Source of the DNA: Streptomyces lavendulae subsp. lavendulae
Lineage (GTDB): Bacteria > Actinomycetota > Actinomycetes > Streptomycetales > Streptomycetaceae
NCBI RefSeq assembly: GCF_002803845.1
Contig: NZ_CP024985.1
Location: 5,715,501 to 5,779,500, forward strand
Reading direction: 5' to 3'
DNA length: 64,000 bases
Made by a program: the position numbers and the translations under genes. Shown in pieces: positions 24,764 to 33,049 of the stretch; within the stretch, counting starts at the first letter, position 1; each line of letters opens with the position of its first letter. The notes under the pieces were generated by a model. The model was not told where the DNA came from and searched no databases. It worked only from the letters and a program-made list of their open reading frames with translations.

Positions 24764-26007
24764 AGCTGGTTCTTCTTCCGGCGGCCGCTCAGCAGGATGC
24801 CGATGCCCATGCCGGCCGCGGCGCCCGCGCCGATGATCCACCAGACGTTCTGGCCGCCGGAACCGCCGTCGCCGTCGCTCTCGACCTTCTTCGGCTCGGT
24901 GTCGGCCGCCTGCGGGGCGGGGCCGGTGGCGTTCAGCGCGCCGACCAGGTCGGTGGAGCCGAAGGCCTTGGGGTCGGCGCCGGTGGCGTGCGCGACGAGG
25001 ACCAGGGTGCCCAGCGCCGCCGGGTTGCCCTTGGACCAGTCGGCGGAGTTGTTCTTGAGCCACTCCAGCGCGCCCGCCGCCGCCTGCCGGTGGCCGGCCG
25101 CGGCCAGGGCGATCACGGCGTCGGCGGTGTTGCCGGTGTCGGCGGTGGGCTGGTCGGCGCCCGGGGTGACGGCCGTGAGGTGGCCGTCCTTCTTCAGGGC
25201 CTCGGCGAGGTAGCCGGCCGCGCCCTGGGCGGCGCCGGCCGGGTCGGCGGCGCCGGCCGGGCAGGGCAGCGCGGCGGCCGGGGTGTCCGTGGTGGCGGGG
25301 TCGACGACCGCGCCCTTGCCGAGACCGGCCAGCACGGCGGCGGCCGTGGCGTCGGCGTTGGCGGGGAGCTTGCCGTCGGCGGCCTGGTAGCCGAAGGCGC
25401 CGCGGTCGGCGGCCGGCTCGGCGGAGCAGCCCAGCTGGAAGGCGAGCAGGCCGTCGTAGGCGGACTTGCCCGCCTTCGACCTGACCTCGGCGGGCTTCTC
25501 GCCGGCCACCGCGAGGGCGCTGGTCACGATCGAGGTGGAGCTGCCCTCGCTGGGGGAGCCCGGGACGTACGCCCAGCCGCCGTCCTCGTTCTGGACGGAC
25601 TTCAGCCAGTCCACGCCCTTCTTGACCGCCGCGTCCTGCCCGCCGAGCGCCTTCAGCGCCTGCACGGCGATGGCGGTGGCGTTGGTGTCGAACACCGTCG
25701 TCGTGTCGCAGGCCTTGGAGGCGTCCGCGCGGAAGGAGGCGAAGCCGCCGCTCGCACACTGCTGGCCGGTGAGCCAGGCCACGGCCTGCGCGGCGGGCTT
25801 CTCGCCGGCCGTCCGCTGGGCGAGCAGCGCGATCGACTGGCGCCACACGCCGTCGTACGTCGGGTCGGCCTTGCCGAACAGGCCCGAGGGGACGACCGGC
25901 GGCGCGGACGGGGAGGGCGGCGCGGTGTCGGCGAGGGCTGCGGGGGCGGCGCCCACGCAGAGCACGGCGGAGGCGGCGAGCGCGGCGGCGCTGCGGCGGA
26001 CGTTCAT
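24760..26007 (-). CDS. Surface alpha/alpha-barrel protein (squalene-cyclase/intrinsic-factor-like repeats)
   Basis: 415 residues from an ATG at 26007. A signal peptide (ALAASAVLCVGAAPAALA) leads into repeats of the prenyltransferase/squalene-cyclase type: QSIALLAQRTAGEKPAAQAVAWLTGQQCASGGFASF, TAIAVQALKALGG, WLKSVQNEDGGWAYVPGSPSEGSSTSIVTSALAVAG, DATAAAVLAGLG, NTADAVIALAAAG. The same alpha6/alpha6 fold forms the N-terminal half of intrinsic factor and transcobalamin. A Gly-rich tail and a membrane anchor (VWWIIGAGAAAGMGIGILLSGRRKK) follow. It is the first gene after the cobalamin riboswitch and is coupled to the beta-domain gene. Confidence 0.8.
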   Translation of the reverse strand: MNVRRSAAALAASAVLCVGAAPAALADTAPPSPSAPPVVPSGLFGKADPTYDGVWRQSIALLAQRTAGEKPAAQAVAWLTGQQCASGGFASFRADASKACDTTTVFDTNATAIAVQALKALGGQDAAVKKGVDWLKSVQNEDGGWAYVPGSPSEGSSTSIVTSALAVAGEKPAEVRSKAGKSAYDGLLAFQLGCSAEPAADRGAFGYQAADGKLPANADATAAAVLAGLGKGAVVDPATTDTPAAALPCPAGAADPAGAAQGAAGYLAEALKKDGHLTAVTPGADQPTADTGNTADAVIALAAAGHRQAAAGALEWLKNNSADWSKGNPAALGTLVLVAHATGADPKAFGSTDLVGALNATGPAPQAADTEPKKVESDGDGGSGGQNVWWIIGAGAAAGMGIGILLSGRRKKNQL

Positions 26008-26129
26008 GGCGGGGCGGGTGCCTCTCGTGCAGGGGGACCGGAGGCAGGCACACGCGGGCACCGGGCTCCGGCTCCGTTTACCTCGACGGTGCCGGCCGCC
26101 GGAGGCCCCGGCGGCACGAGCCGCGCACC

Positions 26130-26230
26130 TCCGGTACGGGGCATCCCGGCTCCCCGCCGCGCGGAGCGCGGGCCGGGTCACGGTTGCGGGTCAGCGCCGG
26201 ATTCGCACCGGCTTCCCCCCGTACTGAGGT
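26130..26230 (-). ncRNA. Cobalamin (B12) riboswitch
   Basis: Read leftwards, the leader has the invariant core GGGGAAGCCGGTGCGAATCC (26220 to about 26199), followed by GGCGCTGACCCGCAACCGTGA and the 3' AGCCGGGATGCCCCGTACC. GTACGGGG (26217-26224) pairs exactly with CCCCGTAC (26134-26141) to close the core. The operon ATG lies about 125 bases downstream, leaving room for an expression platform. The ECF transporter genes downstream fit repression of cobalamin uptake when B12 is abundant. The outermost boundaries are uncertain. Confidence 0.88.
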
Positions 26231-26321
26231 GTGGACGACGGGCCCACTCTACCGGCCCGTAGCCCACCGGTCCGGGGGCGGCGGGCCCCGGCGCCCCTTA
26301 CCCGGAGGTGCCCCGCGCCCC

Positions 26322-27422
26322 TCACAGCGCCCGGTACGCCACGGGCTCGGTACCCGGTACCGCTTCCGCGCGGCCCTGCTTCACCAGGCGCCGCAGATGC
26401 GCCTCGGCTTCCGAGACGGCGATGTTCCGGGACCCGTACGGGATCCGCTCCCACGGGCGGTTCCACTCCATCCGCTCCGCGAGCTCCCACGGGGTCAGCG
26501 GCTCGGCCAGCAGCCGCCACAGCCCGGTCAGCCGCTCCTCGTGGTGCTCCAGGAGTTCCCGTACGCGGGCGGGTGCGTCGGTGAAGGCGTGCTGGTGGGC
26601 CGGGAGCACCTCGGCGGGCTCCAGGCGGCCGATGCGTTCGAGGGAGTCGAGGTAGTCGCCGAGGGGATCGGTGACGCGGGTGTCCTCCGGGGCCTCGTAG
26701 AGGCCGATGTGCGGGGAGATCCCGGGCAGCAGGTGGTCGCCGGAGAAGAGCCGGCCATTGCCGGGCAGGCGGGCGGGGTGCTCCTCCTCCAGGTGGAGGC
26801 AGACGTGGCCGGGGGTGTGGCCGGGGGTCCAGATCGCGCGGAGCCGGCGCCCGGCGAGCGGCAGCAGCTCGCCGGGGACGATCTCCCGGTCGGGGACGGC
26901 GGCCCGCAGCCCGGGCAGGGTCCGCAGACGGCCGCTCGCGCGGGCCGCGCGCAGCGGGGCGACGTGCTCCTCGGGGGCTCCGGCGGCGGTCAGCTTCCCG
27001 CTCATGTAGTCGAACCAGACGCCGGGCTCGGCGGAGCGGGTCCGTACGACCACCTCCGTGTCGGCGGCGTGCATGGCGATCCACGCCCCGGAGGCCTCCC
27101 GCACCTGCCCGGAGAGCCCGTGGTGGTCGGGGTGGTGGTGGGTGATGACCACCCCGTGCACGTCGGCGACGGCGAGTCCGATCACGCCGAGCCCGGCGGC
27201 GAGGGCGTCCCAGGAGGCTGGGTCGTCCCAGCCGGTGTCGATCAGGACGGGGCCTCGGTCGGTGTCGAGGACGTGGACGAGGGTGTGCCCGAGCGGGTTG
27301 TCGGGGATGGGGACCTTGACGCCCCAGACGCCCCCGCCGTGGTCGGTGACGTGCGGCGCGGCCTCCGGTGTGGGCTCCGGTGTGGCTTGCGCGGCCTCTG
27401 TGGCCTCTGTGGCCTCTGACAT
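26322..27422 (-). CDS. MBL-fold metallo-hydrolase
   Basis: 366 residues from an ATG at 27422 (GGGAG 5 bases upstream). The metallo-beta-lactamase motif HxHxDH appears as VITHHHPDHHGLSG. Further ligands are in WTPGHTPGHVCLH, LFSGDHLLPG and LPAHQHAF. A C-terminal winged-helix-like tail (LTPWELAERMEW...AHLRRLVKQG) is typical of hydrolases related to LACTB2/glyoxalase II that act on thioesters or CoA esters. It is divergent from the aldehyde dehydrogenase, and a KstR-like box lies in the shared promoter region, so a role in acyl-CoA metabolism is possible. Confidence 0.85.
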   Translation of the reverse strand: MSEATEATEAAQATPEPTPEAAPHVTDHGGGVWGVKVPIPDNPLGHTLVHVLDTDRGPVLIDTGWDDPASWDALAAGLGVIGLAVADVHGVVITHHHPDHHGLSGQVREASGAWIAMHAADTEVVVRTRSAEPGVWFDYMSGKLTAAGAPEEHVAPLRAARASGRLRTLPGLRAAVPDREIVPGELLPLAGRRLRAIWTPGHTPGHVCLHLEEEHPARLPGNGRLFSGDHLLPGISPHIGLYEAPEDTRVTDPLGDYLDSLERIGRLEPAEVLPAHQHAFTDAPARVRELLEHHEERLTGLWRLLAEPLTPWELAERMEWNRPWERIPYGSRNIAVSEAEAHLRRLVKQGRAEAVPGTEPVAYRAL

Positions 27423-27567
27423 GGGGACTCCCTGGCTCACTGCGGATCGATCGGGCCGTCGAGCGAGAACGTGTTGCAGTAGTCGCCCAAGTCGACCATC
27501 TCCCCGCCCTCCTGACCAGTCCTCGGATCTTCGGGGCGGCCCCGTCCCGGCCGTGGACTCCTGGAAC

Positions 27568-27581
27568 TAGAACTGGTATCA
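27568..27581. promoter_or_regulatory. KstR-like operator before the aldehyde dehydrogenase
   Basis: TAGAACTGGTATCA matches the consensus at 13 of 14 positions (GTA for GTT, the same deviation as before fadA5). It lies in a perfect AGAACTG-GTAT-CAGTTCT palindrome (27569-27586) between divergent genes. Confidence 0.6.
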
Positions 27582-27620
27582 GTTCTGCGACACCGCGCGC
27601 AGCCTCAGGAGGCATCAGCG

Positions 27621-29072
27621 ATGACCGAGCTCGTGGAACACGGACACCTGTTCATCGGCGGGGAATGGACCGAGCCGCTGGGCACCGACACCATCCGCGT
27701 CGTCTCCCCCCACACCGAGCAGGTCATCGGCAGCGTCCCGCACGCCTCCCGCGCCGATGTGGACCGGGCCGTCGCCGTCGCGCGCAAGGCCTTCGACGAG
27801 GGCCCCTGGCCCCGGCTCTCCCTGGACGAACGGATCGCCGTCGTCACCCGGATCAAGGACGCCATCGCCGTCCGGCACGAGGAACTCGCCCGTTCCATCA
27901 GCTCCCAGAACGGCTCCCCGTACTCCTGGAGCGTCCTCGCCCAGGCCCTCGGCGCGATGATGGTCTACGACTCCGCCATCAAGGTCGCCGCCGCATATCC
28001 CTACGAGGAACGCCGCCAGGGCGCGCTCGGGCCGATCCTGGTGCGCCGCGAGCCGGTCGGGGTCGTCGCCGCCGTCATCCCCTGGAACGTCCCGCAGTTC
28101 GTGGCCGCCGCCAAGCTCGCACCGGCGCTGCTCGCCGGCTGCGCGGTGATCCTCAAGCCGTCGCCGGAGGCCCCGCTCGACTCGTACATCCTGGCCGACA
28201 TCGCCCGGGAGGCCGGGCTGCCGCAGGGCGTGCTCTCCGTCCTGCCCGCCGACCGCGAGGTCAGCGAGTACCTGGTCGGCCACCCCGGGGTCGACAAGGT
28301 CTCCTTCACCGGATCCGTCGCGGCCGGCCGGCGGGTCATGGAGGTCGCCTCCCGCAACCTGACCCGGGTCACCCTCGAACTCGGCGGCAAGTCCGCCGCC
28401 GTGATCCTGCCCGACGCCGACCCGGCCGCCACCGTCGCCGGGATCGTGCCCGCCGCCTGGATGAACAACGGGCAGGCCTGCGTGGCCCAGACCCGCATCC
28501 TCGCCCCGCGCAGCCGCTACGAGGAGTACGCCGACGCCTTCGCGGCGGCCGCCGGGGCCCTCGTCGTGGGCGACCCGCTGGACCCGGCGACCCAGCTCGG
28601 CCCGCTCGTCGCGCAGCGCCAGCAGCAGCGGTCCCTGGACTACATCCGGATCGGCCAGGAGGAGGGCGCGAAGGTCCTCACCGGCGGCGGCCGCCCGGCC
28701 GGCCTGGAGCGCGGTTGGTACGTCGAGCCCACCCTCTTCGGCGACGTCGACAACTCGATGCGGATCGCCCGCGAGGAGATCTTCGGCCCGGTCGTCTGCC
28801 TGATCCCGTACGGGGACGAGGAGGAGGCCGTACGGGTGGCCAACGACTCGGAGTTCGGCCTCAGCGGCAGCGTCTGGACCGCCGACGTCGAGCACGGCGT
28901 CGACTTCGCGCGCCGGGTGCGCACGGGCACCTTCAACGTGAACACCTTCAGCCTGGACATGCTGGGCCCGTTCGGCGGCTACAAGAACAGCGGCCTGGGG
29001 CGGGAGTTCGGGCCGGAGGGGCTGAGCGAGTACCTGGAGCACAAGATGATCCACCTCCCGGCCGGTGCGTGA
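27621..29072 (+). CDS. NAD(P)-dependent aldehyde dehydrogenase
   Basis: 483 residues. Catalytic Cys287 lies in NNGQACVAQTRI and the general base Glu254 in LELGGKSAAVIL. The cofactor site is in PWNVPQF, KPSPEAPLDS and FTGSVAAGRRVM, and the closing block is GPFGGYKNSGLGREFGPEGL. The length is standard. A good AGGAGG-like site precedes the ATG at 27621. The gene shares a 1-base overlap with the downstream ferredoxin and has a KstR-like box in its promoter. It may oxidise a steroid side-chain aldehyde produced by CYP125, or propionaldehyde. That is inference. Confidence 0.9.
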   Translation: MTELVEHGHLFIGGEWTEPLGTDTIRVVSPHTEQVIGSVPHASRADVDRAVAVARKAFDEGPWPRLSLDERIAVVTRIKDAIAVRHEELARSISSQNGSPYSWSVLAQALGAMMVYDSAIKVAAAYPYEERRQGALGPILVRREPVGVVAAVIPWNVPQFVAAAKLAPALLAGCAVILKPSPEAPLDSYILADIAREAGLPQGVLSVLPADREVSEYLVGHPGVDKVSFTGSVAAGRRVMEVASRNLTRVTLELGGKSAAVILPDADPAATVAGIVPAAWMNNGQACVAQTRILAPRSRYEEYADAFAAAAGALVVGDPLDPATQLGPLVAQRQQQRSLDYIRIGQEEGAKVLTGGGRPAGLERGWYVEPTLFGDVDNSMRIAREEIFGPVVCLIPYGDEEEAVRVANDSEFGLSGSVWTADVEHGVDFARRVRTGTFNVNTFSLDMLGPFGGYKNSGLGREFGPEGLSEYLEHKMIHLPAGA

Positions 29073-29305
29073 TGGGGGACCGCTGGCAGATCGAGGTGGA
29101 CCGGGGGGTCTGCATCGGCTCGGGCATGTGCGTGAACCACGCCCCGGAGGCCTTCGCCCTCGACTCGGCCCGGCAGTCCCACCCCCGCTCCCCGGAGACC
29201 GACGCCAACGAACCCGCCCTGACGGCCGCCGAGGGCTGCCCGGTGGAAGCGATCCTGATCACCCTCTCGGCGACGGGCGAACCGGTGTTCCCGCCGGAGG
29301 ACTGA
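29072..29305 (+). CDS. 3Fe-4S type ferredoxin
   Basis: 77 residues. Cluster ligands are CIGSGMC (C-x5-C) near residues 14-20 and the distant CP in AEGCPVEAILI, the [3Fe-4S] pattern of P450-associated actinobacterial ferredoxins. The ATG at 29072 shares its A with the TGA of the aldehyde dehydrogenase, so translation is coupled. M. tuberculosis places a similar ferredoxin (FdxD) in the KstR regulon. This one is a candidate electron donor for the CYP125-like enzyme. No P450 lies next to it. Confidence 0.85.
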   Translation: MGDRWQIEVDRGVCIGSGMCVNHAPEAFALDSARQSHPRSPETDANEPALTAAEGCPVEAILITLSATGEPVFPPED

Positions 29306-29364
29306 GGACGTCGTAAGGGGGGCCGAGGGCCGGGCCGCCCGGGGCGCGGGGGATGATCGCCGCC

Positions 29365-29895
29365 ATGGGCAGAACGAAGCGGGCGGCCGGGGTGGCCGCC
29401 GGGGCGGTCGGGTTGGCCGGAGCGGGCGTCGCCGTGGTGGGCGGACTCCTGTGGTCCACGGCCGGGGACGACACCGACCACGGCTGGTTCCGGGTCCGCG
29501 AGCTCGGCCCGGCCGCCGCGGGGGGAGGGCCCTCGCGCGCCGAAGCGCAGGCCGGGTTGACCGACGCCGCCGCCGCGGCGGGCCTGACCCCCGGCACCCC
29601 CTCCCCCGCGCAGGAGGGGGCCCTGGCCGACTGCGTCGCCGACTGGACCGGCTCGGGCCCCGCCGACCCGGGCCGGTGGCGGTCGCTCGAAGCGGCCCTG
29701 ACGGAACGCGGCTGGCAGGTCACGTCCCGACGCGGCGGCCCGGCCCCCGCGACCTCCCTGAAGAACGGCCCCTGGGGCCTGGTGGTCACCAACGGCGGCC
29801 TCCTGGACACCCTCTCCCTCGTGGCCCTGAGCAGCACCCCACCCTGCGAAGCGGCCTTCCGGCGCGACGCGGAGACACGGGGGCCCCGGGGGTAG
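29365..29895 (+). CDS. Membrane-anchored protein of unknown function
   Basis: 176 residues from the ATG at 29365 (an in-frame ATG at 29353 is also possible). One N-terminal hydrophobic helix (AAGVAAGAVGLAGAGVAVVGGLLW) would anchor it with the rest outside. The remainder has two Cys (LADCVADW and PPCEAAF), likely a disulfide, and GRWRSLEAALTERGWQVTSRRGG, a helix-strand pattern. I recognise no family. It stands between the ferredoxin and kstR genes and has no visible operon partner. Confidence 0.65.
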   Translation: MGRTKRAAGVAAGAVGLAGAGVAVVGGLLWSTAGDDTDHGWFRVRELGPAAAGGGPSRAEAQAGLTDAAAAAGLTPGTPSPAQEGALADCVADWTGSGPADPGRWRSLEAALTERGWQVTSRRGGPAPATSLKNGPWGLVVTNGGLLDTLSLVALSSTPPCEAAFRRDAETRGPRG

Positions 29896-30042
29896 GGGGC
29901 GGTGCGGGGGCTGGGCGGGGTCGGGGGTGGGCGGTGCACCCTCGGCCGGGACCAGGGGACGCCCCCGAACCCTCCCTGACGCGGGCCGAGTCGAGTCCCG
30001 CCGTCCGCCGACCCCGCCCGGCCGCTCCCCCCTACGCCCCGA

Positions 30043-30690
30043 TCAAGCCTTTTCCGGTGCCGTCAGGTCGATCAGGCGGCAGACCGTTTCGATGTCTATC
30101 TTGACCTGGGCGATCGAGGCGCGGCCCGAGAGCCAGGTGATCAGGGCCGAGTGCCAGGTGTGCTCGATGACGCGGACCGCCGAGAGCTGTTCCGCCGTCG
30201 GCGGGGCGTCCAGGCCCATCGCGTCCAGGATGATGGCCGTGGTCAGCCGGGAGACCGTGTCGACCTCGGGGCTCACGCTGCGGTCGGCGAAGGTCAGGGC
30301 GCGGACCATGGCGTCGGCGAGGTGGGGTTCGCGCTGGAGGGCGCGGAAGGCGCGCATGAGGGTCTCCGCCACCCGCGCGGCCGGTTCGTCGCCCGCCGGG
30401 GGGCGTTTGCGCAGTGTCGTGTGCATGTGCTGGAGCTGGTCCTGCATGGTGGCCACCAGGAGGTGCACCTTGGACGGGAAGTACCGGTACAGCGTGCCGA
30501 GGGCGACGCTGGAGGACTCCGCGACCTCGCGCATCTGCACGGCGTCGAAGCCGCCCCGGCTGGCCAGCTGCGCGCTGGCGTGCAGGATGCGGCGGCGGCG
30601 GGCCTCCTGGCGCTCCGTCAGGGGAGGGGACGCCGGCGTGGTCGCCGGTGTGGTCGCGGCTGCCGCGACCGCCTTCGCTTCCGCTGTCAT
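30043..30690 (-). CDS. kstR: TetR-family repressor, KstR-like regulator of steroid catabolism
   Basis: 215 residues. The N-terminal HTH (about 48-73) reads GGFDAVQMREVAESSSVALGTLYRYFPSKVHLLVA, which matches my memory of mycobacterial KstR (GGYEAVQMRAVADRADVAVGTLYRYFPSKVHLLV) almost residue for residue. The C-terminal domain also follows KstR (AFRALQREPHLADAMVRALTFAD, RVIEHTWHSALITWLSGRAS). KstR binds steroid-CoA intermediates and represses cholesterol genes. A perfect KstR box lies 162 bp upstream, suggesting autoregulation, and similar boxes precede several genes in this window. An alanine-rich extension (about 1-25) is extra. Confidence 0.9.
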   Translation of the reverse strand: MTAEAKAVAAAATTPATTPASPPLTERQEARRRRILHASAQLASRGGFDAVQMREVAESSSVALGTLYRYFPSKVHLLVATMQDQLQHMHTTLRKRPPAGDEPAARVAETLMRAFRALQREPHLADAMVRALTFADRSVSPEVDTVSRLTTAIILDAMGLDAPPTAEQLSAVRVIEHTWHSALITWLSGRASIAQVKIDIETVCRLIDLTAPEKA

Positions 30691-30851
30691 GTGTCCCGTT
30701 CCTGGCGTTCCGTGTCGTTGCGGGGGAGCTGCTTCCGGGATGGTCCGGGCCCAGCATCTCAGGCGTCCGAGCCGTGGCGCGAATCACCTGCTCCGCCTCT
30801 TACGGTGTGGTTTCCGGCCGGTAGATTCAATGGTCTTCAACGGATCAAGTC

Positions 30852-30865
30852 TGAAACTTGTTCTA
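30852..30865. promoter_or_regulatory. KstR-type operator upstream of kstR
   Basis: TGAAACTTGTTCTA fits TnnAACnnGTTnnA at all 14 positions. It lies 162 bp before kstR and 54 bp before the divergent glycosyltransferase GTG, within a locally A/T-rich stretch. Confidence 0.75.
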
Positions 30866-30918
30866 CATTATCCGAGCGGTTACGCTCCGGCGAAAGTGCA
30901 GGGAGAAGGGGGCCGAGA

Positions 30919-32241
30919 GTGACCGCAGAGGCCATGGTGACAAGCCCTTTCGCGGGTTCCGCCACCGACGGCGACCGCCCGTTGCGCATCGCACTCCTCA
31001 CCTATAAGGGGAACCCGTTCTGCGGCGGCCAGGGCGTCTACGTCCGCCACCTCTCGCGCGAGCTCGTGAAGCTGGGCCACTCCGTCGAGGTGATCGGCTC
31101 GCAGCCCTACCCGGTGCTCGACACCGGCGCCACGCTCACCGAGCTGCCGAGCCTGGACCTGTACCGCAGCCCCGATCCCTTCCGCACCCCGAAGCGCGAC
31201 GAGTACCGGGACTGGATCGACGCGCTGGAGGTCGCCACCATGTGGACCGGCGGCTTCCCCGAGCCGCTGACCTTCTCACTCCGCGCCCGCCGCCACCTGC
31301 GCGCCCGCCGGGCCGAGTTCGACGTCATCCACGACAACCAGACCCTGGGCTACGGCCTGTTGGGGGACATCGGCGCGCCCCTGGTGACGACCGTCCACCA
31401 CCCCATCACCGTCGACCGGGGGCTCGACCTCGCCGCCGCCAAGGGCCGCAAGAAGCGCGTCTCCGTGCGTCGTTGGTACGCCTTCACGCGCATGCAGGGC
31501 CGCGTCGCCCGCCGGCTGCCCTCCGTGCTGACCGTCTCCGGCTCCTCCCGGCAGGAGATCGCCGAGCACCTCGGTGTGCGCGACGACCGCATCCACGTCG
31601 TGCACATCGGCGCCGACACCGACCTCTGGTCGCCGGACGCCTCCGTCGCCGAGGTGCCCGGACGGATCGTCACCACCTCCAGCGCCGACGTCCCGCTCAA
31701 GGGCCTCGTCCACCTCGTCGAGGCGCTCGCCAAGCTCCGCACCGAGCGCCCCGACGCCCACCTCGTCGTCGTCGGCAAGCGCGCCGAGAGCGGCCCGGTC
31801 GCCCGCGCGATCGAGAAGTACGACCTCCAGGACGCGGTCCGGTTCGTCAAGGGCATCACCGACGCCGAGCTCGTCGACCTCGTGCGCAGCGCCCAGGTCG
31901 CCTGCGTGCCCTCCCTCTACGAAGGCTTCTCGCTCCCGGCGGCCGAGGCCATGGCCACCGGTACGCCCCTGGTCGCGACCACCGGCGGGGCCATCCCCGA
32001 GGTGGCGGGGCCGGACGGCGAGACCTGCCTGGCCGTGCCGCCCGGCGACGCGGGGGCGCTGTCCGCCGCGCTGGGCCGGCTCCTGGGCGACGCGGACCTG
32101 CGCGCCCGCCTCGGGGCGGCCGGGCGGGAGCGGGTCCTGGCCCGGTTCACCTGGGCCAAGGCCGCCGAGGGTACGGTCCGGTACTACAGAGCCGCGATCG
32201 AGCAGGCCGAGGCCGTCCGCGCGGGCCGCGCGGCGCGGTGA
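30919..32241 (+). CDS. GT4-family glycosyltransferase
   Basis: 440 residues from a GTG at 30919 behind GAAGGGGG. The N-terminal Rossmann half starts RIALLTYKGNPFCGGQGVYVRHLSRELVKLGHSVEVIG (the GGxG donor/acceptor loop). The C-terminal half carries TTSSADVPLKGLVHLVEALAKL and PSLYEGFSLPAAEAMATGTPLVATTGGAIPEV, the E-x7-E nucleotide-sugar motif. It begins a three-gene run with a methyltransferase and an alpha-toroid protein, suggesting synthesis or modification of a glycoconjugate. A KstR box lies 54 bp upstream, so steroid control is possible but the box may serve only kstR. Confidence 0.9.
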   Translation: MTAEAMVTSPFAGSATDGDRPLRIALLTYKGNPFCGGQGVYVRHLSRELVKLGHSVEVIGSQPYPVLDTGATLTELPSLDLYRSPDPFRTPKRDEYRDWIDALEVATMWTGGFPEPLTFSLRARRHLRARRAEFDVIHDNQTLGYGLLGDIGAPLVTTVHHPITVDRGLDLAAAKGRKKRVSVRRWYAFTRMQGRVARRLPSVLTVSGSSRQEIAEHLGVRDDRIHVVHIGADTDLWSPDASVAEVPGRIVTTSSADVPLKGLVHLVEALAKLRTERPDAHLVVVGKRAESGPVARAIEKYDLQDAVRFVKGITDAELVDLVRSAQVACVPSLYEGFSLPAAEAMATGTPLVATTGGAIPEVAGPDGETCLAVPPGDAGALSAALGRLLGDADLRARLGAAGRERVLARFTWAKAAEGTVRYYRAAIEQAEAVRAGRAAR

Positions 32242-32314
32242 CCTGCCGCCCCCACCGCTTCCCCCCTCCCATCCGCACCACCTCTCACCCCCGCGACCGC
32301 GAAGGCAGGACCCC

Positions 32315-33049
32315 GTGCTGACCGTCGATTTCTCCCGGTTCCCGCTCGCCGCAGGCGACCGCGTACTCGACCTGGGCTGCGGCGCAGGCCGGCACGCCTT
32401 CGAGTGCTACCGGCGCGGCGCCCAGGTGGTCGCCGTCGACCGCAACGGCGAGGAGATCCGCGAGGTCGCCAAGTGGTTCGCCGCCATGAAGGAGGCCGGT
32501 GAGGCCCCGGCCGGGGCCACCGCCACCGCCATGGAGGGCGACGCCCTCGCGCTGCCCTTCCCCGACGACTCCTTCGACGTCGTCATCATCTCCGAGGTGA
32601 TGGAGCACATCCCCGACGACAAGGGCGTCCTCGCCGAGATGGTGCGCGTGCTCAAGCCCGGCGGCCGCATCGCCATCACCGTGCCGCGCTACGGCCCGGA
32701 GAAGATCTGCTGGGCGCTGTCCGACGCCTACCACGAGGTCGAGGGCGGCCACATCCGCATCTACAAGGCGGACGAGCTGCTCGGCAAGATGGAGGCCGCC
32801 GGCCTCAAGCCGTACGGCACCCACCACGCGCACGGCCTGCACTCCCCGTACTGGTGGCTCAAGTGCGCCTTCGGCGTGGACAACGACAAGGCGCTGCCGG
32901 TCAAGGCGTACCACAAGCTGCTGGTCTGGGACATCATGAAGAAGCCCCTGGCGACCCGCCTCGCGGAGCAGGCGCTCAACCCGGTCATAGGCAAGAGCTT
33001 CGTGGCGTACGCGACGAAGCCGCACCTCCCCGTGGACGCGGCCCAGTGA
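32315..33049 (+). CDS. Class I SAM-dependent methyltransferase
   Basis: 244 residues from a GTG at 32315. SAM-binding motif I is RVLDLGCGAGRHAFECYRRGAQVVAVD; the post-I acidic residue is in VAVDRN; motif II DDSFDVVIISEVMEHI; motif III VLKPGGRIAITVP. The C-terminal half is basic and aromatic (HSPYWWLKCAFG), which may hold the acceptor. It is coupled to the next gene by a GTGA overlap and follows the glycosyltransferase by 73 bp. The acceptor is probably the product of that glycosyltransferase. Confidence 0.9.
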   Translation: MLTVDFSRFPLAAGDRVLDLGCGAGRHAFECYRRGAQVVAVDRNGEEIREVAKWFAAMKEAGEAPAGATATAMEGDALALPFPDDSFDVVIISEVMEHIPDDKGVLAEMVRVLKPGGRIAITVPRYGPEKICWALSDAYHEVEGGHIRIYKADELLGKMEAAGLKPYGTHHAHGLHSPYWWLKCAFGVDNDKALPVKAYHKLLVWDIMKKPLATRLAEQALNPVIGKSFVAYATKPHLPVDAAQ

